Shown: positions 41,617-49,950, numbered from the stretch's first letter. The stretch is 53,242 bases of DNA from Deltaproteobacteria bacterium (GCA_016933215.1 JAFGBH010000012.1:1-53242), one strand, 5' to 3'. The notes: generated by a model not told the origin, from the sequence alone. Made by a program: numbers and translations.

Positions 41617-42843
41617 TTATATGTCGAGTGTGGTTACCTTCCCATCGGCATCGACTGACTCCACGATGACGCCGCTGAAGGATTCTTTGTCGCCTTTTTT
41701 CTCGTCCAGTTTCATGACCTTCGTGATGAGTTCGATGAAATCTGCGGGATTCACGCATCCTTCCGGTGGGAGGACTCCCTTTTCCTGTATCTTCCCCTGT
41801 TCCATCAGCATTGCGCCGATTGCAGCCGGTATTCCCGTTCCCTCGCCAAGAGCTTCACTCGCTGAGGCCATATGAAATCGGTACTCCAGGTATTTTCCGT
41901 CCTTCTTTCCTTTCGCCACGACGGAACAGCAGCCCCGCTGGGTACCGAAGTTCGTATCCCGAAGGATCCTCTCTCGCTCTTTCAGTATATAGGCGATTGA
42001 AAAATCGTGGGGGACGACACTGATTCCTTGGACGTTGATGGGCTCCTTGCTCGCGAGACCCATCTCGCAGAGATTTCGTATAAGATCGTAATACTCGTTG
42101 GGAAGGACTGAGCCCTTGTTGGTTACTCTGTTTACCTTCATATATCGGGGGATCGTTACTTGCTCGGGGTGCGGATAGGGATAGAGGGGCACATTTTTCC
42201 CCACAACGGGAAAGTCGAAGGTCTGTCTCAGTGCAATGCCGTCTTTCTCGAAAAACCTGACATATTTCAATTCTCCCTCCAGGAACATGGGGATATCGAT
42301 GGACATGCAGTGAAAGCGGTGTTCGAGAACGCCCGCACCCTCGACCGGTTCTCCGCCGTGGGTGTGAAAGATATCGATGGAATCCGTTTCGTCGAGCAGT
42401 GTGTCGTAGGCGAATCGTGCAAGGACGTTTGTGGCCCCCGGCGAGCTCCCCATTCCGATGAGGCCTGAAATCCCGGCCCTTTTCGCCTCGTCGTCCATAT
42501 CGAGTATTTCCAGTGTCACGTCTACGTCATCGCAGATATCCACATAGTTTTTTCCCGATTCTATGACGGCACGAAGTACGGTTTTAACTGTCTTATAAAA
42601 GGGACCGACGCAGTTGAGGACGAGATCGCATGGCCCTATGGCATCCTTTATGCTCGACGGGTCATTGGCATCCACCCTGACGGCCGATACCTTTTTCGAA
42701 CCGAGATCGGCGACCATTCTGTCGGCTTTTTTGATATTAAAGTCTCCAATGACCACCTGCGAGAAGAGTCCCTGTGATGCCAGCGTCTTCACGGCAACAC
42801 TCCCCACGGCGCCGCAACCCCCGAGCACGATTACCTTTGACAC
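41617..42843 (-). CDS. Saccharopine-dehydrogenase-like NAD(P)-binding protein
   Basis: A 408-residue protein opening with a Rossmann motif VIVLGGCGAVGSVAVKTLAS and continuing DLVLNCVGPFYKTVKTVLRA, NYVDICDDVD and GMGSSPGATNVLARFA, the pattern of the saccharopine dehydrogenase/carboxynorspermidine dehydrogenase superfamily. Reaction unknown. It lies 35 bp upstream (in transcription) of the kinase gene and is likely the first gene of a three-gene operon with it and the FAD enzyme. A purine-rich AAAAAGGAGGGGG precedes ATG 42843. Confidence 0.82.
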   Translation of the reverse strand: MSKVIVLGGCGAVGSVAVKTLASQGLFSQVVIGDFNIKKADRMVADLGSKKVSAVRVDANDPSSIKDAIGPCDLVLNCVGPFYKTVKTVLRAVIESGKNYVDICDDVDVTLEILDMDDEAKRAGISGLIGMGSSPGATNVLARFAYDTLLDETDSIDIFHTHGGEPVEGAGVLEHRFHCMSIDIPMFLEGELKYVRFFEKDGIALRQTFDFPVVGKNVPLYPYPHPEQVTIPRYMKVNRVTNKGSVLPNEYYDLIRNLCEMGLASKEPINVQGISVVPHDFSIAYILKERERILRDTNFGTQRGCCSVVAKGKKDGKYLEYRFHMASASEALGEGTGIPAAIGAMLMEQGKIQEKGVLPPEGCVNPADFIELITKVMKLDEKKGDKESFSGVIVESVDADGKVTTLDI

Positions 42844-43097
42844 GATAGTCCCCCTCCTTTTTGACAGATTCGCTATAAGTGAAATTTCCGGGAATTCGTC
42901 ATTCTCGATCTAATCGGGAATCCACTATTTATGTGCTGTGATATTTCTTATATAACAACCATATATTCAGTATCGCAACCCTGCGGGAAGCTCAATTTTA
43001 ACACTTAGATTTCACAGTTCTTTCATAAAGAAGAATCGTATCCGGTGTCAAGGGTAATGTGTCTAACCCTTCTCTCTGGTGCGTAAATGTAACCATC

Positions 43098-43125
43098 TTG
43101 ACAAATATTAAATCGTTATTATATT
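43098..43125 (+). promoter_or_regulatory. Promoter of the hsp20 operon
   Basis: TTGACA (43098-43103), 16 bases, TATATT (43120-43125). It lies in the 359-bp divergent gap 42844-43202, whose remaining part is A/T-rich and shows no other gene. The box sequences fit the housekeeping sigma factor, not the heat-shock sigma-32 consensus. Confidence 0.7.
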
Positions 43126-43144
43126 ACCGACATGACCAATTATA

Positions 43145-43165
43145 TCAATATTATTAGTATATTGA
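43145..43165. promoter_or_regulatory. Inverted repeat in the hsp20 leader
   Basis: TCAATAT (43145-43151), TATTAGT, ATATTGA (43159-43165); pairing continues outward for three more bases after one mismatch. It sits between the presumed transcription start (about 43132) and the ribosome site AAGGAGGA (43187-43194). A repressor operator or a hairpin; it is not a HrcA CIRCE element. Confidence 0.45.
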
Positions 43166-43202
43166 GATAAAAAGGCTAAAGAAGGAAAGGAGGATAAATG
43201 TT

Positions 43203-43646
43203 ATGTGGTTGTCAGATTTGAGAAGGGAGGGAAGTTTTTTTGATACATGGCGGGACATGGATTACCTGCACCGTGAGATGAACCGACTCTTTTCAGGCGA
43301 GCGTCTTCCTTTTGCACAGGGATACCCTGCGGTAAATGTCTGGGCCGATGAAAATGAAGCGGTAGTCACTTCCGAGATACCGGGAATCGATCCCAAAGAT
43401 ATCGAAATATCCATAGAAGGTGAGATGCTTTTGGTGAGAGGGTCTCGAAAGCTCGATGCACTCAAGGAGGGAGAGAAATATCACCGCCAGGAACGAGATC
43501 ACGGAAACTTCGGCAGAAGGATTCGACTCCCCTTCAGGGTTGATCACAAATCGGTTGAGGCCAGGTATGAAAGGGGTGTTTTGAGTATCACACTCCATCG
43601 CCTGGAGGCGGATAAACCGAAAAAGATTCAGGTAAAAACAGAATAG
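43203..43646 (+). CDS. Small heat-shock protein, Hsp20 family (first of three)
   Basis: ATP-independent holdase chaperone of 147 residues. N-terminal WRDMDYLHREMNRLFSGE, then an alpha-crystallin domain with VNVWADENEAVVTSEIPGID, IEISIEGEMLLVRGSRK, NFGRRIRLPFRVD and the strand ARYERGVLSITLHRLE. The C-terminal IxI-like tail is KKIQVKTE. ATG 43203 is eight bases from AAGGAGGA; an ATG at 43198 is out of frame and too close to the site. First gene of a three-gene hsp20 operon. Confidence 0.93.
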   Translation: MWLSDLRREGSFFDTWRDMDYLHREMNRLFSGERLPFAQGYPAVNVWADENEAVVTSEIPGIDPKDIEISIEGEMLLVRGSRKLDALKEGEKYHRQERDHGNFGRRIRLPFRVDHKSVEARYERGVLSITLHRLEADKPKKIQVKTE

Positions 43647-43659
43647 GGAGGTGAACTCC

Positions 43660-44064
43660 ATGGCAGACACAACGAAAGAATTAAAGAAAAGGGAAGTAGA
43701 GGCTTCCGTTGAAACGGAACAGACGAGAAACAGGAAGGTCTTTGTTCCCAAGGTTGATATCATTGAAACGGAAGGCACCATAGAACTTATTGCCGATATG
43801 CCCGGTGTCGATGAAAAAAATATCGACATTGATCTGGAAAAAGGGGTCCTGACGATCACCGGTGTAATCGAACCTGAACGATATAAAGACCAGCGTGTCA
43901 TATATGCAGAATATGAGATTGGCGATTACCAGCGTTCTTTTTCGATTTCCGACACCATCGATCAGGATAAAATCGAGGCGTCCGTCAAAGACGGTGTATT
44001 GAGTTTGACGCTTCCCAAGGTCGAGCCCGCAAAGGCAAGAAAAATCAAGGTAAATGCCGCATAA
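43660..44064 (+). CDS. Small heat-shock protein, Hsp20 family (second of three)
   Basis: A 134-residue Hsp20 with a charged N-terminus (ADTTKELKKREVEASVETEQ) in place of the usual hydrophobic arm, then the alpha-crystallin domain VPKVDIIETEGTIELIADMP, GVLTITGVIEP, YQRSFSISDTID and KDGVLSLTLPKVEPAKARKI. ATG 43660 is chosen because GGGAGG lies at 43646-43651; the in-frame GTG at 43651 overlaps that site. The hydrophilic N-terminus resembles HSP-partner forms that assemble with other Hsp20s. Confidence 0.93.
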   Translation: MADTTKELKKREVEASVETEQTRNRKVFVPKVDIIETEGTIELIADMPGVDEKNIDIDLEKGVLTITGVIEPERYKDQRVIYAEYEIGDYQRSFSISDTIDQDKIEASVKDGVLSLTLPKVEPAKARKIKVNAA

Positions 44065-44084
44065 TAATAAGAGGAGGGAAAACC

Positions 44085-44591
44085 ATGACTATAAAAGATC
44101 TTGTAACAAGGGGCAGAAGAGGGAGGAATCTTCCTGCAAGGGGAGAGGAGGGATATCCCTTCTTTTCTCTCCAGAGACAGGTAAACGATCTTTTCAACTC
44201 TTTCTTGCGTGGTTCTGAGCTTTCTCCTTTCAGAGAGATGGATGAGTGGTATGCTGAATTTTCACCGAAAATTGACGTTCATGAGGATGACAAGAAGATT
44301 GAAATTGCCGCAGAGCTTCCGGGAATGGACGAAAATGATATAGAAATATCTCTTGCGAGGGATTCGATTACGCTGGTGGGTGAAAAGAAAGAGGAGAAGG
44401 AAGAGAAAGGCAAGGATTGCTGGCATATGGAAAGAAGTTACGGCAGGTTCCGCCGGATAATCCCGCTCCCGGCAGAAATTGACAGTGAAAAGGCGAAGGC
44501 AACCTTTAAAAAGGGTGTGCTTCGTGTCTCACTTCCCAAAACGGTAACTGCCGAGCCAGCCGGCAGAAAGATTCAAATCAAGACCGAATAG
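44085..44591 (+). CDS. Small heat-shock protein, Hsp20 family (third of three)
   Basis: A 168-residue Hsp20. N-terminus with FSLQRQVNDLFNSFLRGSEL, alpha-crystallin domain FSPKIDVHEDDKKIEIAAEL, PGMDENDIEISLARDSITLV, SYGRFRRIIPLPAEIDSEKA and KKGVLRVSLPKT, and a C-terminal IxI-type tail RKIQIKTE. GAGGAGGG precedes ATG 44085. A terminator follows at 44612. Having three distinct paralogues side by side suggests a mixed chaperone complex. Confidence 0.94.
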   Translation: MTIKDLVTRGRRGRNLPARGEEGYPFFSLQRQVNDLFNSFLRGSELSPFREMDEWYAEFSPKIDVHEDDKKIEIAAELPGMDENDIEISLARDSITLVGEKKEEKEEKGKDCWHMERSYGRFRRIIPLPAEIDSEKAKATFKKGVLRVSLPKTVTAEPAGRKIQIKTE

Positions 44592-44611
44592 TGAAAAACG
44601 CTGAGGAACAT

Positions 44612-44659
44612 AAGCCGGTGAGCCCATGAGACACTCTCATGGTAACTCCCGGCTTTTTT
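44612..44659 (+). terminator. Terminator of the hsp20 operon
   Basis: AAGCCGG (44612-44618) pairs with CCGGCTT (44649-44655), and CCATGAGA (44624-44631) with TCTCATGG (44635-44642) around CAC, followed by a T-run. It separates the operon from the convergent gene at 44679. Confidence 0.9.
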
Positions 44660-44678
44660 ATCTCTGATCAAGCATGCC

Positions 44679-46148
44679 TTAAATTGACTCAGCTTCTGAC
44701 GATATTTTTTCGCTTAATTCCTTGTACGTAACAAGTGCCCGCAGGGCCTTTGCCGCCTGTTCGGGACTTGCAAAGACCGGAACGTTCCGCCTGAGGAGTC
44801 CCTTTATGAAGTGGTCACTGAGACTTCGAAAGGTGAACCCTACAAGGGGTTTTCCGTGCGCTTTGAGAAGTCCTGAAACGGATTCGCAAAGTCTCTCTAT
44901 CAGCGCTACGCTCTTTTTTTCGATCCTTTCAGCGGCCACACCCATCTGTTCCAGTGACTGTTGCACCATGGCGGTGGGCATTAGAAAATAGATCATGAGC
45001 GCATCGGCGTTTTTTTCATCAAGAAGTATGTCGGGAATATTTGAAAAGTAATCCATCGGGTTTTTGGCGAAGGTAAGGTCAATCGGGTTTTGTATGCTTC
45101 CCGTGTGAGGGATGAAGGGGGCAAGTTTCTCCTCCGTTTCCGGCGATAAGCTCGGAAGTTCGAGTCCCAGCCGTCCGCAGGAATCTGCGGCACTCGCACC
45201 CGGTCCGCCCGAATGGGTCTGAATAACTACCCGCCGCCCCGCCGGTTTCGGCAGACAGGCAAGGACCTGGCAAAAATCGAAGAGCTCCGCAATTGATTCT
45301 GCCCGTACAATCCCGGATTGACTGAAGACACCGTCGTATAATTTATCCGGACCCGCCATTGCACCCGTGTGTGACAGGCCCGCCTTCTTTCCTTCTTCGG
45401 ACCCTCCCACATAGAAGGCAACAATAGGTTTTTGCTGACTAATCTCTCTCGCCGCTTTTATGAAGGCCCTTCCGTTTCTGATGCCTTCGATATAGAGTGC
45501 GATCACTTTCGTGTGTGGACAGGCGCCGAGATATTTCATGCAGTCCACGATATCCACATTCGCCTCATTTCCCACACTGAAGGCAGTGCTGAAACCGAGG
45601 CCCCGCCGCGCGAGGTAATCAAACATCTGCGTGACGAAACTTCCGCTCTGAGACGCCATGCCGATAAATCCGGCCGGCCCCTCGTATCGCAGAAAGGTCG
45701 TGTTCAGCTTGTGGTGCGAGTTTGTAACTCCGAGGCAGTTGGGTCCTATGAAACGGATCCCGTAAGTATCGGCAATCTCAATGAGCTCTTTTTCCAGGGC
45801 CTTCCCTTTTTTGCCGGCCTCTTTGAATCCTCCCGAGACAACAATGGCATGCTTGATCCCCCTTTTGCCGCAGTCCGAAAGCGTCTGGCTGACAATCCTG
45901 GTGGGAAGGACAAGAATTGCGAGATCCGGTACCTCGGGAAGATCGTAAACGCTTCGGTACGCTCTGAGGCCCTGGACGGTTTCTTCTTTTGGATGGACGG
46001 GATAAATCGCTCCCTCGAAGCCGAGGTCCATGAGTGAATTGAGCTGCGTCGTTCCCATGGCGGAGATATTGTTGGATGCTCCGAAAAAGGCGATGCTTTT
46101 AGGATTGACGATCGGGAAAAGGGGGCTTTCGGTAATGGATTTCAGCAT
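44679..46148 (-). CDS. CoA-binding/succinyl-CoA ligase-like protein (NDP-forming acyl-CoA synthetase alpha type)
   Basis: A 489-residue protein with the domains of ADP-forming acetyl-CoA synthetase alpha subunits: a CoA-binding Rossmann domain (NPKSIAFFGASNN, YPVHPKEETVQGLRAYRSV), then succinyl-CoA-ligase-like domains with RFIGPNCLGVTNS, GMASQSGSFVTQMFDYLARR, the phospho-His region GLSHTGAMAGPDKLYDGVF and VVIQTHSGGPGASAADSCGR. The ATP-grasp (beta) domain is absent and no beta gene is nearby. ATG 46148 is chosen since the protein begins there in the family; only a weak site precedes it, and twelve further codons lie in repeat-like DNA. It may interconvert acyl-CoA and acid with a partner encoded elsewhere. 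Confidence 0.85.
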   Translation of the reverse strand: MLKSITESPLFPIVNPKSIAFFGASNNISAMGTTQLNSLMDLGFEGAIYPVHPKEETVQGLRAYRSVYDLPEVPDLAILVLPTRIVSQTLSDCGKRGIKHAIVVSGGFKEAGKKGKALEKELIEIADTYGIRFIGPNCLGVTNSHHKLNTTFLRYEGPAGFIGMASQSGSFVTQMFDYLARRGLGFSTAFSVGNEANVDIVDCMKYLGACPHTKVIALYIEGIRNGRAFIKAAREISQQKPIVAFYVGGSEEGKKAGLSHTGAMAGPDKLYDGVFSQSGIVRAESIAELFDFCQVLACLPKPAGRRVVIQTHSGGPGASAADSCGRLGLELPSLSPETEEKLAPFIPHTGSIQNPIDLTFAKNPMDYFSNIPDILLDEKNADALMIYFLMPTAMVQQSLEQMGVAAERIEKKSVALIERLCESVSGLLKAHGKPLVGFTFRSLSDHFIKGLLRRNVPVFASPEQAAKALRALVTYKELSEKISSEAESI

Positions 46149-46184
46149 AGTTTGTCTCGTATCATAGCAGCGAGCGAAGCACAA

Positions 46185-46346
46185 AGTGATCTGTGGATAA
46201 CAGATTGTGGTGGGGGATTCAAGGAATAAAAACGGCGAGAGCTGAAATGAAGAGCGAATGGATTCCCCACTGCGTTAAACAGCGTTGACGAGCGTTTTCC
46301 CTCAGCAGTTGGATCTTTATTGCATCTAAGCTTCGGGGATATCCAC
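46185..46346. repeat. Non-coding region with REP-like inverted segments
   Basis: 162 bp between two minus-strand genes. It holds TCTGT-GGATA-ACAGA (near 46190-46206) and a GTGGGGGATTC segment near 46211 facing GGATTCCCCAC near 46260, a loose inverted repeat. The GGATTCCCC/GGGGAATC theme recurs in the palindromes at the right window edge (53112 on). Probably an old interspersed palindromic repeat. Confidence 0.45.
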
Positions 46347-47489
46347 TTAACGCATCGAGAGCCTGATACGTTCCACCGCTTTGCAGATACTCTCGATGGA
46401 TCGGTCTATCTCGTCTTCCGTGGTCATCTTTCCGACGGAAAGGCGAATGGTTCCCATGGCGTATTTCTGGGGCACGCCCATGGCGCCGAGGACGCCTGAT
46501 ATCGCGGTAGACCCGGCATGACAGGCCGAACCGGCAGAAGCGGCAACGTTTGTCATCTCAGAAAGGAGAAATGTTGCGTCAATATTCGGAAATCCCACAC
46601 TCAGCGTATTCGGTATGCATTTTTCGGGATGCCCGTTCAGCCTGATATCACCTAATCTTTCCTGTAATCCCTCAAAGAGACGGTCACGCATCTTTTTCAT
46701 ATGGGAGGTGTTTTTCGTGAGGTCGCGCTTCGCAATTTCACATGCCTTCCCGAGACCCACTATGTAGGGTACGTTTTCCGTTCCCGCCCTCATGTTTCTC
46801 TCGTGGCCGGCGCCGTGCATGAATTTCTCAAGCCCGATTCCCTCGCGGATATAGAGCGCTCCGATTCCCTTGGGAGCATACATCTTATGGCCGGCGATGG
46901 AGAGAAGATCAACGCCGAGCTCTTCCACATCGGTTTTCGTTTTACCCATTGACTGGGCGGCATCGGTATGGACCATTATCCCCTTTTTTCTCGCGAGGGC
47001 GGTAATTTCTCTTATCGGCTCAATTGTTCCCACTTCGTTGTTTGCGTGCATGACGCTGATGAGGACGGTTTCGGGCATGATGGTCTTTTCCAGCGCCGAA
47101 AGGTTGATAATTCCCTTCTCATCGACGGGGATATAGCTCAGGGGAAACCCTCTGGTCTCGAGGTACCGGCATACCTCCGTTACGGCGGCGTGTTCTATGG
47201 ATGAAATGATAAGGTGATTGCCTTTATCGGCATGGGCATAGACGGCACCTTTGATGGCACAATTATTGGATTCGGTGCCGCTCCCGGTAAAGATGATTTC
47301 ACCTGGCCTGCAGTTGAGAAGATTCGCCATCTGGCTTCTGGCCTTTTCTATGGCGTCTTTCGCCTGAGCTCCATACCAGTGTGAACTCGATGGATTGCCG
47401 AAGTGTTTTTCCAGGTAGGGCCTCATTGCCTCAAGGACTTCCGGATCGATCGGAGTTGTGGCGTTGTAGTCAAGGTATACAGGTTTCAT
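46347..47489 (-). CDS. iscS: Cysteine desulfurase (NifS/IscS family)
   Basis: PLP enzyme releasing sulfur from cysteine for Fe-S clusters and thio-cofactors. The 380-residue protein has VYLDYNATTPIDPEVLEAM, FTGSGTESNN, the PLP-contacting HTDAAQSMGKTKTD, the Schiff-base Lys in IAGHKMYAPKGIG, GAGHERNMRAGTENV, and the active Cys in SAGSACHAGS. The short active-site loop and length point to the NifS-like group. It starts five bases behind the isochorismatase-like gene. The many Fe-S proteins of the window (AORs, polyferredoxin) would need such an enzyme, but no scaffold gene (iscU) is adjacent. Confidence 0.93.
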   Translation of the reverse strand: MKPVYLDYNATTPIDPEVLEAMRPYLEKHFGNPSSSHWYGAQAKDAIEKARSQMANLLNCRPGEIIFTGSGTESNNCAIKGAVYAHADKGNHLIISSIEHAAVTEVCRYLETRGFPLSYIPVDEKGIINLSALEKTIMPETVLISVMHANNEVGTIEPIREITALARKKGIMVHTDAAQSMGKTKTDVEELGVDLLSIAGHKMYAPKGIGALYIREGIGLEKFMHGAGHERNMRAGTENVPYIVGLGKACEIAKRDLTKNTSHMKKMRDRLFEGLQERLGDIRLNGHPEKCIPNTLSVGFPNIDATFLLSEMTNVAASAGSACHAGSTAISGVLGAMGVPQKYAMGTIRLSVGKMTTEDEIDRSIESICKAVERIRLSMR

Positions 47490-47494
47490 GGTAC

Positions 47495-48034
47495 TTATTT
47501 TACAATCCTCACTATCTCCCTGAAGTTATCGCCTTCCGCAACTTTCAAAAGTTCGAAGAGGGCCATTTCCGTACTGGTAAGTTTAGCCCCGGCTTCTTTC
47601 ATCCTTTCTATGCCGATCGCTCTGTTCTCGGTAGTTCTCGAGGAGATGCAGTCAGCGATAATATGGACCTCATAGCCCGCCTGTGTCAGATCGACGGCGG
47701 TCTGATAGAGACAGACGTGGGATTCTATTCCCGCTATCAGTATCTGCCTGCGATTCACTGTGCTGATTGCATTCATTATTTTCTCGTCACCGCAACAGCT
47801 GAAACTGCTCTTCGGTATCGGGTTGAAGTTGTCGAAAAGGGAAGAGATTTCCGGTATCGTCGGCCCCAGCTTTTCCGGGATCTGCTCCGTCACTATTATG
47901 GGGATTTCCAGGACCTGAATCCCCCTGATGATTTTCTGAAGGTTTTCATAGAGGGCATCTCTTTCGTACATCCCCCTGGCCAGGTTTCCCTGGATATCGA
48001 TTACGAGAAGGAGCGTGGTTTCGGGAAGAAGCAT
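47495..48034 (-). CDS. Isochorismatase-family cysteine hydrolase
   Basis: A 179-residue hydrolase of the isochorismatase/nicotinamidase superfamily. Catalytic triad candidates: Asp in LLLVIDIQGNLA, Lys in PIPKSSFSCCGDEKIM, Cys in IAGIESHVCLYQTAVDL. ATG 48034 is chosen because AGGGGA stands just before it; the frame reaches 48067 but without a ribosome site. The group acts on amides or isochorismate-like substrates; without pathway neighbours the substrate is unknown. Five bases separate it from the cysteine desulfurase gene, so they are co-transcribed. Confidence 0.88.
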   Translation of the reverse strand: MLLPETTLLLVIDIQGNLARGMYERDALYENLQKIIRGIQVLEIPIIVTEQIPEKLGPTIPEISSLFDNFNPIPKSSFSCCGDEKIMNAISTVNRRQILIAGIESHVCLYQTAVDLTQAGYEVHIIADCISSRTTENRAIGIERMKEAGAKLTSTEMALFELLKVAEGDNFREIVRIVK

Positions 48035-48162
48035 TGCTGTCCCCTGTTGGTTAAGATATTTCTTCATCAATGATAAAAATGTCTAAATCGGTTTTTTCGG
48101 TATTGCAAGGAAATTATTCGTGTCGGATCAGCGGGAATTGATATGGGACGATGTGTTGCTCT

Positions 48163-49002
48163 CTACAGCGCTATCTCCATTTCCTGATCGGCGGCCATGC
48201 ATTTCAGGGAGGAATCCTTTTTATCTATAATTTCTTTACAATCTTTGACAAGATCATCCACCTCCCTGTCGGTTCTCTCCTGATTATGGTGGAAGAGTAC
48301 GAATGTTTTCACCTCTGCATCAAAGGCCAGCCTGAGTGCATCCGTATACACGGTATGCCCCCATTCCTTTTTGCTTTTATAGTCTTCCTCTGTGTATTCG
48401 GCGTCGTGAAACAGAAGGTCGGCATGGGCCGAGAACTTGCAGTAGTCATCGTAATCAAGTCCGCCGGGATGTTTATAGGCCAGTTCGTTGTCCGTGAGAA
48501 AGACGAAAACCTTTCCGTCTTCGATGAATCGGTAGCCGGTCCCGTAATTGGGATGGCTGAGCGGTATCGATTCTACCGTCATGGACCCAATGGTAAACGT
48601 GGCATCGGCGGCACCCTGATAATCGATATCGGCACGGATATCACTATATTTGACCGGGAAATTTGGCGGTCGCATGACACGGGAGATCATTTCTTTGATT
48701 GAAGCCTGGGCAAAGGGGCACCCCGTCATCTTAATGAAGGTCTTCTTTGAATGAAGTGGTTTAAAGAAAGGGAACCCTATCAGGTGATCCCAGTGGGCGT
48801 GGGTGAATATCATGTGGTATTCATGTCGGTTCTCGGCAAGGAGATTGTTTCCCAGCCTGCGAATTCCCGAGCCCGCATCGACGATGACAACCTTGTCGTC
48901 CCTTGTCCGTATTTCAATACAGGTTGTGTCTCCGCCATACCTGAGGTATTCTTTCCCTGAAACGGGGATAGACCCTCGCGCCCCCCAGCATCTGATAATC
49001 AT
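48163..49002 (-). CDS. MBL-fold metallo-hydrolase
   Basis: A 279-residue metallo-beta-lactamase-fold protein. The metal motif is FTHAHWDHLIGFPFF (HxHxDH) near residue 67, with later ligands in VESIPLSHPNYGTGYRF, LTDNELAY and LFHDAEYTEEDY, and a final LFHHNQERTD. This resembles the phosphodiesterase-like/cAMP-PDE or RNase Z-like subgroup in which the N-terminus WGARGSIPVSG is typical. The substrate cannot be stated. A/T-rich DNA with an inverted repeat (49099-49137) lies upstream. Confidence 0.88.
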   Translation of the reverse strand: MIIRCWGARGSIPVSGKEYLRYGGDTTCIEIRTRDDKVVIVDAGSGIRRLGNNLLAENRHEYHMIFTHAHWDHLIGFPFFKPLHSKKTFIKMTGCPFAQASIKEMISRVMRPPNFPVKYSDIRADIDYQGAADATFTIGSMTVESIPLSHPNYGTGYRFIEDGKVFVFLTDNELAYKHPGGLDYDDYCKFSAHADLLFHDAEYTEEDYKSKKEWGHTVYTDALRLAFDAEVKTFVLFHHNQERTDREVDDLVKDCKEIIDKKDSSLKCMAADQEMEIAL

Positions 49003-49098
49003 ATTCCGCTCCCTGCTCCGAAATTACAAGAGACCGCTTAAAACTGGACGGTATAAGAAACCATAATACTTTCACATTTCTATCATAGTACTATCAAA

Positions 49099-49137
49099 TA
49101 TTTCAACTTCATTGTGAGAGTGATTGATGTTGAAATA
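49099..49137. promoter_or_regulatory. 9-bp perfect inverted repeat upstream of the MBL gene
   Basis: TATTTCAAC (49099-49107) and GTTGAAATA (49129-49137) are exact inverted copies 21 bases apart; the palindrome ATAGTACTAT lies next to it (49085-49094). The 240-bp gap 49003-49242 holds no gene. Operator or hairpin; no regulator is known. Confidence 0.35.
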
Positions 49138-49242
49138 AAAGACGGATGAGATGTTAAACGGTATATATGGACCCTGTTTTCAAACGGTACTGTACCCTTG
49201 AATCTGAACTTATGCAGAGGTGTTGTTGTAAAGCGGATATCC

Positions 49243-49950
49243 CTACGTTCCGTGGAGACTCTGAAATCCCTTTATCCACAGTTTTGAATAGTAACTGTGC
49301 GCCGTATAGAGAACTCCGAGAGGATTATGCCCGGTGACCCTGTCCTTTACAGCGAGTACCGTCGTGGGTGCATCCGCATATTTGAAAAAGAGGGCGTCAT
49401 GTCCTACACAGAGTCCCATGGCGATGTTGAAATCGGTTTCCGAGTCGTTCAGGATCTTTGCCTGCAGGATCGGGTTGCACATCGGTTCGTATTCACCGAT
49501 ACAAATCTTTTCATCCTGCCTGATTCCGATTTCTTCCTTCGGTATCGAACCGACCTTGCATACGGCAGAAACGACTTCAAAACCCTGGGCTTTCAATATC
49601 TGGGCAATCAATCTTCCTTCTTTCAGGAGTCCTTCGCAGAAGACGAGACCAAGACGACGGTATCCCATCTTGGAGGCAAACTCGCATATCTCCTGAATTC
49701 TCGGCTTTGTGGGATACAACATGGCGTCTTTCTCGCCTCTCCCCCCGTAGCACTCCGCTTCCTGAATGGATGCCTGTCGAGCAAATTCTGCTACTTCCTC
49801 TTTTTGATATTCTTTTCGCGTCTCTTCTGTCAGAGCCTTTTTTGTCAGGGTTGGACAGGCCTTATGACCCTTTCCGTTTCTGTTGACGCAGATTCTTTCC
49901 ATTGGTGACAGGGGACAGCCGGCACAGTCCGGCAGGACATTTTTCGACAT
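49243..49950 (-). CDS. DUF1847-type cysteine-rich protein
   Basis: A 235-residue protein of the DUF1847 type as I recall it. The N-terminus has clustered Cys (CAGCPLSPMERICVNRNGKG and KACPTL), as in a metal-binding site, and the rest has conserved segments such as FASKMGYRRLGLVFCEGLLK, GEYEPMCNPILQAKILND and GLCVGHDALFFKYADAPTTV. Function unknown; metal or Fe-S binding is plausible from the Cys pattern. ATG 49950 has AAGGAG upstream, which excludes the longer frame. Divergent from the diaminopropionate ammonia-lyase gene. Confidence 0.8.
   Translation of the reverse strand: MSKNVLPDCAGCPLSPMERICVNRNGKGHKACPTLTKKALTEETRKEYQKEEVAEFARQASIQEAECYGGRGEKDAMLYPTKPRIQEICEFASKMGYRRLGLVFCEGLLKEGRLIAQILKAQGFEVVSAVCKVGSIPKEEIGIRQDEKICIGEYEPMCNPILQAKILNDSETDFNIAMGLCVGHDALFFKYADAPTTVLAVKDRVTGHNPLGVLYTAHSYYSKLWIKGFQSLHGT

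Noticed and set aside
43132-43202. RNA thermometer in the hsp20 leader
   Set aside because: No pyrimidine stretch able to pair with the AAGGAGGA site (no ROSE or fourU pattern); the inverted repeat lies clear of the ribosome site.
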